NCBI GenBank assembly: GCA_900642245.1
Contig: CAAAJI010000008.1
Span: 616,655 to 680,654 of the forward strand
DNA from: Fragilaria radians
Lineage: Eukaryota; Bacillariophyta; Fragilariophyceae; Fragilariales; Fragilariaceae
Direction: 5' to 3'
DNA: 64,000 bases
Part shown: positions 60,401 to 64,000 of the stretch, piece by piece
How the letters are laid out: every line of letters begins with the position of its first letter
Numbering within the stretch: the first letter of the stretch is position 1
Made by a program: the position numbers and the translations under genes
Notes under the pieces: model-generated
The model's database searches: none
Seen by the model: the letters and a program-made list of their open reading frames with translations, nothing else
What the model was told of the DNA's origin: nothing

Positions 60401-62060
60401 CACGAGAAAACCACGCTTCCCATGGCTTCGGCTTTCCGGCATAATGAACTATGGAACATTCTTCATGGGAGTCTTTTGGATGGTGCTGTGTTCGAAGGTT
60501 AAAAGGAGAATATCCACTTGTGGGAAAAAAGCTTGCTGGAAATCGCTCTGTGTACTCTATGAAAACATCTTGATCTGTTGTAATATGTCGTTTCATCTTT
60601 GTCAGCTCCTCTATTTCTGAACACTTTCCATTGCATGTACCATTACGAACCATAGATACCATGTAATTGTAAATGCTTGTGCTTGGTCTAACCAACATTA
60701 CTCCATTATTGAAGTAACCTCGATTCCCAGAGGCTAGAATATGTATCTCAGGCTTTGAACTGAAAACATTGAGTTCATGTTCCATACATTCCAAAAGGTT
60801 TCCCCTTGCTATTGCATCTGTATCAATATAGAACGCCACATCGCACTCTATAACATCTGGTTGAAATAGAAGAAACTTTGAATATACAGGCTCCCAGCGT
60901 GGGCTTTTGTGTTCAAGAGAGTCTATCGCGTCTGCCAGTTCTGGAGGAATATCTAAACGCTTAACTTGAGCGCCCAATGTCTCCAACATCGAAACTTGGG
61001 TATCACTGATCGTTGTATTCCCCACAATCATAACCAGTGGAGGAAGTGATGCTGACTTCATGGATTCAGATAAGGATTCCATCAACGCCACAGCTCCAGG
61101 AAAGTAGCCATCATTGCACAGAAATATTACAAAACGTAGGGTCTCCGTGGCTACTTCTTTCTCTACTAACAACTTCAACTTTATGACTGCTTGATTCCAG
61201 CTATTTCGCCATACTTGAAGACACCACTCTGGGACAACATAATCCGCTGTCATATTTATGGCGATCCACATTTCTTCAGAAATAATCTCAGGTAGTAACT
61301 CCATCTTGGTATCCTTACTAAGACCTTGGAAAAACCACGCTTCCCATGGCTTTGGCTTTCCGGCATAATGAACTATGGAACATTCTTCATGGGAGTCTTT
61401 TGGATGGTGCTGTGTTCGAAGATTAAAAGGAGAATATATACTTGTGGGGAAAAAACTTGCTGGGAATCGCTCTGTGTACTCTATGAAAACATCTTGATCG
61501 GTTGTAATGTGACGTTTCATCTTCGTCAGCTCCTCTATTTCTGAACACTTTCCATTGCATGTACCATTGCGAACCATAGATACCATGTAATTGTAAATGC
61601 TTGTGCTTGGTCTAACCAACATTACTCCATTATTGAAGTAACCTTGATTTCCAGAGGCTAGAATATGTATCTCAGGATTCGAATTGAAAACATTGAGTTC
61701 ATTTTCCATACATTCCAAAAGGTTTCCCCTTGCTATTGCGTCTGTATCAATGTAGAAAGCCACATCGCACTCTACAATATCTGGCTGAAACAAAAGAAAC
61801 TTTGAATACACACCCTCCCAACGTGGGCTTTTGTATTCGAGAGAGTCTATCGCGTCTGCCAATTCTGGAGGAATGTCTAAACGCTTAACTTGAGCGCCCA
61901 AAGTCTCCAGCATCGAAACTTCGGTGTCACTGATCGTTGTATTCCCCACGATCATAACCAGCGGAGGAAGTGATGTTGACTTCATGGATTCAGATAAGGA
62001 CTCCATCAACGCCACGGCTCCAGGAAAGTAGCCATCATTGCACACAAGGAGGATAAACCG
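57465..62060 (-). repeat. Five in-frame tandem repeats of 924 bp inside the GT8 gene
   Basis: Unit starts on the minus strand, taken at the Arg codon of the RF motif, are 62060, 61136, 60212, 59288 and 58364, which are spaced by exactly 924 bp. The fifth unit is 900 bp to the stop. Copies are nearly identical at nucleotide level, including many silent positions, so the duplications or later homogenisation are recent. Units 1, 3 and 5 agree at most of the variable sites. Unit 2 has the most private changes (such as WEPVYSK, FSSKPE and TSGYS), and unit 4 has its own (NAIHSLGH, FLPTSRYSS). Confidence 0.97.
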
Positions 62061-62348
62061 TGTTGAAGTATTTTTATTCAAGGATTGGATTTGATCAGTA
62101 TGCACGCCTGTAATATTCCTCGGAGCAGTAGCTGGTTTGGTTTGATTTTCTCCGAGCAAAGGAAGCAGATCAATGGAAGAATTTTTTTCGATTGAGATTT
62201 CGTTCGGTTTGATCAGGACCTCAATGGGCAATGCGTTGTCTTCATTGTAGTACGTGAGAGGTACCAAGACTAATGTCATCAATGCGACGATACTGCATCG
62301 TAGAACTCGAGAAAGGATGGAATTTTTCTTCTCTTCATTGGGAAACAT
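57465..62348 (-). CDS. Five-domain GT8 (glycogenin-like) glycosyltransferase, type II membrane protein
   Basis: One uninterrupted frame of 1,627 residues. Residues 1-96 hold a short cytoplasmic tail, a membrane anchor at about 16-33 (LRCSIVALMTLVLVPLTY) and a linker, so the enzyme domains should face the Golgi or ER lumen. Five tandem domains follow: four of exactly 308 residues and a last one of 299. Each has RF(I/V)-L-CNDGYFPGAVALMESL, a donor-binding DTD metal motif in FYIDTDAIARGNLLECM, the loop GYFNNGVMLVRPSTSIYNYM, and HYAGKPKPWEAW, equivalent to the HxxGxxKPW motif of glycogenin. Sequons such as GNTTIS and RNGTCNG recur. GT8 enzymes transfer glucose, galactose or related sugars with retention. 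All five active sites look intact, so each may be catalytic. Donor and acceptor are unknown. Only the last domain has a different ending (WNEGVLLLDKST). Confidence 0.93.
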   Translation of the reverse strand: MFPNEEKKNSILSRVLRCSIVALMTLVLVPLTYYNEDNALPIEVLIKPNEISIEKNSSIDLLPLLGENQTKPATAPRNITGVHTDQIQSLNKNTSTRFILLVCNDGYFPGAVALMESLSESMKSTSLPPLVMIVGNTTISDTEVSMLETLGAQVKRLDIPPELADAIDSLEYKSPRWEGVYSKFLLFQPDIVECDVAFYIDTDAIARGNLLECMENELNVFNSNPEIHILASGNQGYFNNGVMLVRPSTSIYNYMVSMVRNGTCNGKCSEIEELTKMKRHITTDQDVFIEYTERFPASFFPTSIYSPFNLRTQHHPKDSHEECSIVHYAGKPKPWEAWFFQGLSKDTKMELLPEIISEEMWIAINMTADYVVPEWCLQVWRNSWNQAVIKLKLLVEKEVATETLRFVIFLCNDGYFPGAVALMESLSESMKSASLPPLVMIVGNTTISDTQVSMLETLGAQVKRLDIPPELADAIDSLEHKSPRWEPVYSKFLLFQPDVIECDVAFYIDTDAIARGNLLECMEHELNVFSSKPEIHILASGNRGYFNNGVMLVRPSTSIYNYMVSMVRNGTCNGKCSEIEELTKMKRHITTDQDVFIEYTERFPASFFPTSGYSPFNLRTQHHPKDSHEECSIVHYAGKPKPWEAWFSRGRSKDAKMELLPEIISEEMWIAINKTSDYVVPEWCLQVWRNSWNQAVIKLKLLVEEEVATETLRFVIFLCNDGYFPGAVALMESLSESMKSASLPPLVMIVGNTTISDTEVSMLETLGAQVKRLDIPPELADAIDSLEYKSLRWEGVYSKFLLFQPDIVECDVAFYIDTDAIARGNLLECMENELNVFNSNPEIHILASGNQGYFNNGVMLVRPSTSIYNYMVSMVRNGTCNGKCSEIEELTKMKRHITTDQDVFIEYTERFPASFFPTSIYSPFNLRTQHHPKDSHEECSIVHYAGKPKPWEAWFFQGLSKDTKMELLPEIISEEMWIAINMTADYVVPEWCLQVWRNSWNQAVTNLKSLTEEKVATETLRFVIFLCNDGYFPGAVALMESLSESMKSASLPPLVMIVGNTTISDTEVSMLETLGAQVKRLDIPPELANAIHSLGHKSPRWEGVYSKFLLFQPDIVECDVAFYIDTDAIARGNLLECMENELNVFNSNPEIHILASGNRGYFNNGVMLVRPSTSIYNYMVSMVRNGTCNGKCSEIEELTKMKRHIATDQDVFIEYTERFPASFLPTSRYSSFNLRTQHHPKDSHEECSIVHYAGKPKPWEAWFFHDLSKNTKMEVLPEIISEEMWIAINMTADYVVPEWCLQVWRNSWNRAVTNLKSLTEEKVATETLRFVIFLCNDGYFPGAVALMESLSESMKSASLPPLVMIVGNTTISDTEVSMLETLGAQVKRLDIPPELADAIDSLEYKSPRWEGVYSKFLLFQPDIVECDVAFYIDTDAIARGNLLECMENELNVFNSNPEIHILASGNQGYFNNGVMLVRPSTSIYNYMVSMVRNGTCNGKCSEIEELTKMKRHITTDQDVFIEYTERFPASFFPTSIYSPFNLRTQHHPKDSHEECSIVHYAGKPKPWEAWFFHGLSKDAKMEVLPEIISEEMWIAINMTADYVVPEWCLQLWRMKWNEGVLLLDKST

Positions 62349-64000
62349 TAGTAGGTAATTGTTATGTTACAAATATTTAGTATGGTGCTAGTGGAAGCAG
62401 TTCATTTTTTCGAGGAGTGTGAACGATAAACGGATGACGAGACAGCGCGTTGAAACTCCGACTTTTGCCATTGGCAACGCATGAACAGAGCTACTGAAAT
62501 TTTCGACTCACTCGTAATATTTTTGCCGTCGCTTGCGCATCGAAAAAAAATTAGCTGTACGCCATCCCAACCGCCGACTTTTTCCAACTACCAGTTCTTG
62601 TATGCTTTCTTCGTTTGGATTATAAATGAGTTTGACTGATTTCCTGCTTCCCATAGACGTCAGCATCCTAGAAGTACTTTGAAGTAATTGATTCTGCTTT
62701 CTCATAGAATAAATTGAGTTTAGTGGGATGATGTAACCTCAACCTGTTGATAAAGGGAAGGAAATCTTTCATTTTTACCATAAAGAGCTGTGCAAGTCAC
62801 AGGACTTGCTAAATGCCTTCAAGTAAAACATGAATTCAAATTTTTGTAGTAGGAAATGAATGGAATTTTCATGGTAATAGACTTTTCACACATATATGTA
62901 AGTTTGATCTTTACAATAATTAAATATTTCATGTCATCAGAAAGTTTAAGTCATTGAGATTTGCCATCATTGATGCTTACAAATGCTAGAAAAACACAAA
63001 TTAATGGAATAAGATAAATTTGTGATGATATATTTGCATGTGGATATTTCTTATCTAATGCAAAAGTTGAAAGAAAGGTTTAAGCTAAAAAACCCTAAAA
63101 TTCCTTAAGGTTATTGAATTATTAAAAAAAATCCCTATCGCAACTGAGCATTGGGGACGTTCCCAGTACACTTCCTATCACAAAATATCCATCCAGTTTC
63201 TCCAGTACCAGCCTCGCCAAAAACGTCTTCACCTAATTGACATTTTTTTTCTAAAATTTGGATTTTTTTTCCAAAAATTGAATTCCAATGAAACCAATCT
63301 CGATTATTTTCTCATTTGAAAGGATATCTGATGTCAACATATCAAATCTGCATACCACTCAATTCCATTTCAGTCATAAAAAAGGAACCGAAACAATTGA
63401 TTTTACTACAGTCAATAGTGTCACATTAGCAACTATATCTATAAGTAAATAGAAGATGAACTTGATATTTTGTGCTGTCTCTAATATTGAATCATACACC
63501 GCCAAATTGATGGAAATAGTCACTTCATTTTGAACATTGTAACACCAGCAATTAGGTGCTTTCAGAGCAAATTCAAGAACACAAGTAATTGTTACTGAAT
63601 CCCCTGCCCAAATTTCAACCACAAAATTCCAATTCCAATTTTAGTTTCATTCTCAAGCAGGATTTTGACACAAAATTTGATAATTCTCTATTGCTTTTTT
63701 TTAGGTCTTGAATAGCTTATCAAATAAAGTGGCATTCTGACTCCAAAGCTATATTCTTCCCACTTTTCAAGATTGCTTCATTTTTTGATAATTTTACAGC
63801 CTTAGTAGTCAACAAGATTTAGATCAAACTTCAGATTGAAACCACGAGTCATCAAGTCAACACTAGATCAAAGGAGAGATGGATATCTGTGTTGCGGTGG
63901 CATCTACAATGAGCACTTTGTTTGAATGGAAACTGAGTATGTAAATAAGATGCCCAAACCATCACGTTCATGCTTCGTCTAGAATGTCTCTCCACAACAA
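62349..64000. other. Upstream region of the GT8 gene, no further gene supported
   Basis: The first several hundred bases form the promoter region of the glycosyltransferase gene. Minus-strand frames at 62402-62587, 62508-62705 and 63374-63622 are short and unrecognised. The rest is AT-rich with poly-A and poly-T runs. Confidence 0.45.

Noticed and set aside
57519..61544. Plus-strand frames inside the GT8 array (57519-57848, 58443-58772, 59478-59696, 61326-61544)
   Set aside because: They are antisense shadows repeated at multiples of 924 bp because the gene itself is repeated.
1..64000. CRISPR arrays, bacterial operons, rRNA genes and intact tRNA genes
   Set aside because: No regularly spaced short repeats, no Shine-Dalgarno or operon structure, and no recognisable RNA genes; the introns show that the DNA is eukaryotic.

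Overview
The window reads as nuclear DNA of a protist, most likely a diatom or a close stramenopile. The grounds are compact genes with zero to two short GT-AG introns (62-203 bp), an AT-rich background, membrane and secreted proteins with Ser/Pro-rich stalks, and degenerate Ty1/copia, Ty3/gypsy, hAT, Helitron-like and DDE elements between genes. This assignment is inference. No bacterial or organellar features were seen.

Layout. 1-8 kb: a diacylglycerol kinase (three exons), a four-helix membrane protein (three exons) and a leucine-rich-repeat protein (two exons), all on +. 9.0-11.3 kb: an antisense copia-type LTR fragment abutting a broken gypsy pol with its 3' LTR. 13.0-15.3 kb: a RidA-family protein and a casein kinase 1, both on -. 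15.3-24 kb: gene-poor, with a decayed DDE transposase and a small GT2-like glycosyltransferase. 24-26.7 kb: a possible small membrane protein, an acyl-protein thioesterase-like hydrolase and a divergently placed single-pass membrane protein. 28.7-30.0 kb: a phytyl-ester-synthase-type alpha/beta hydrolase. 31.15-32.79 kb: a dead hAT transposon with both terminal repeats and a perfect 8-bp target duplication. 35.65-35.94 kb: an assembly gap bordered by another LTR fragment. 37.5-39.1 kb: a phosphatidylinositol phosphate kinase. 41.5-48.5 kb: an unknown acidic protein with a possible N-myristoylation start, a divergent pair of single-pass surface proteins (one with a Pro/Ser/Thr-rich stalk, one with EGF repeats) and an unknown multi-helix protein. 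49.1-56.0 kb: a nest of two broken copia elements in tandem around one LTR, a third copia end and a Helitron-like fragment. 57.5-62.3 kb: one 1,627-residue protein made of a membrane anchor and five tandem GT8 glycosyltransferase domains.

The genes do not form one pathway. A loose theme is lipid signalling and lipid modification (diacylglycerol kinase, PIP kinase, thioesterase, phytyl ester synthase-like hydrolase) together with surface and Golgi proteins. The most unusual object is the five-domain glycosyltransferase: its repeat period is exactly 924 bp, every copy keeps the metal-binding and C-terminal motifs, and copies 1, 3 and 5 are nearly identical while copy 2 differs most.
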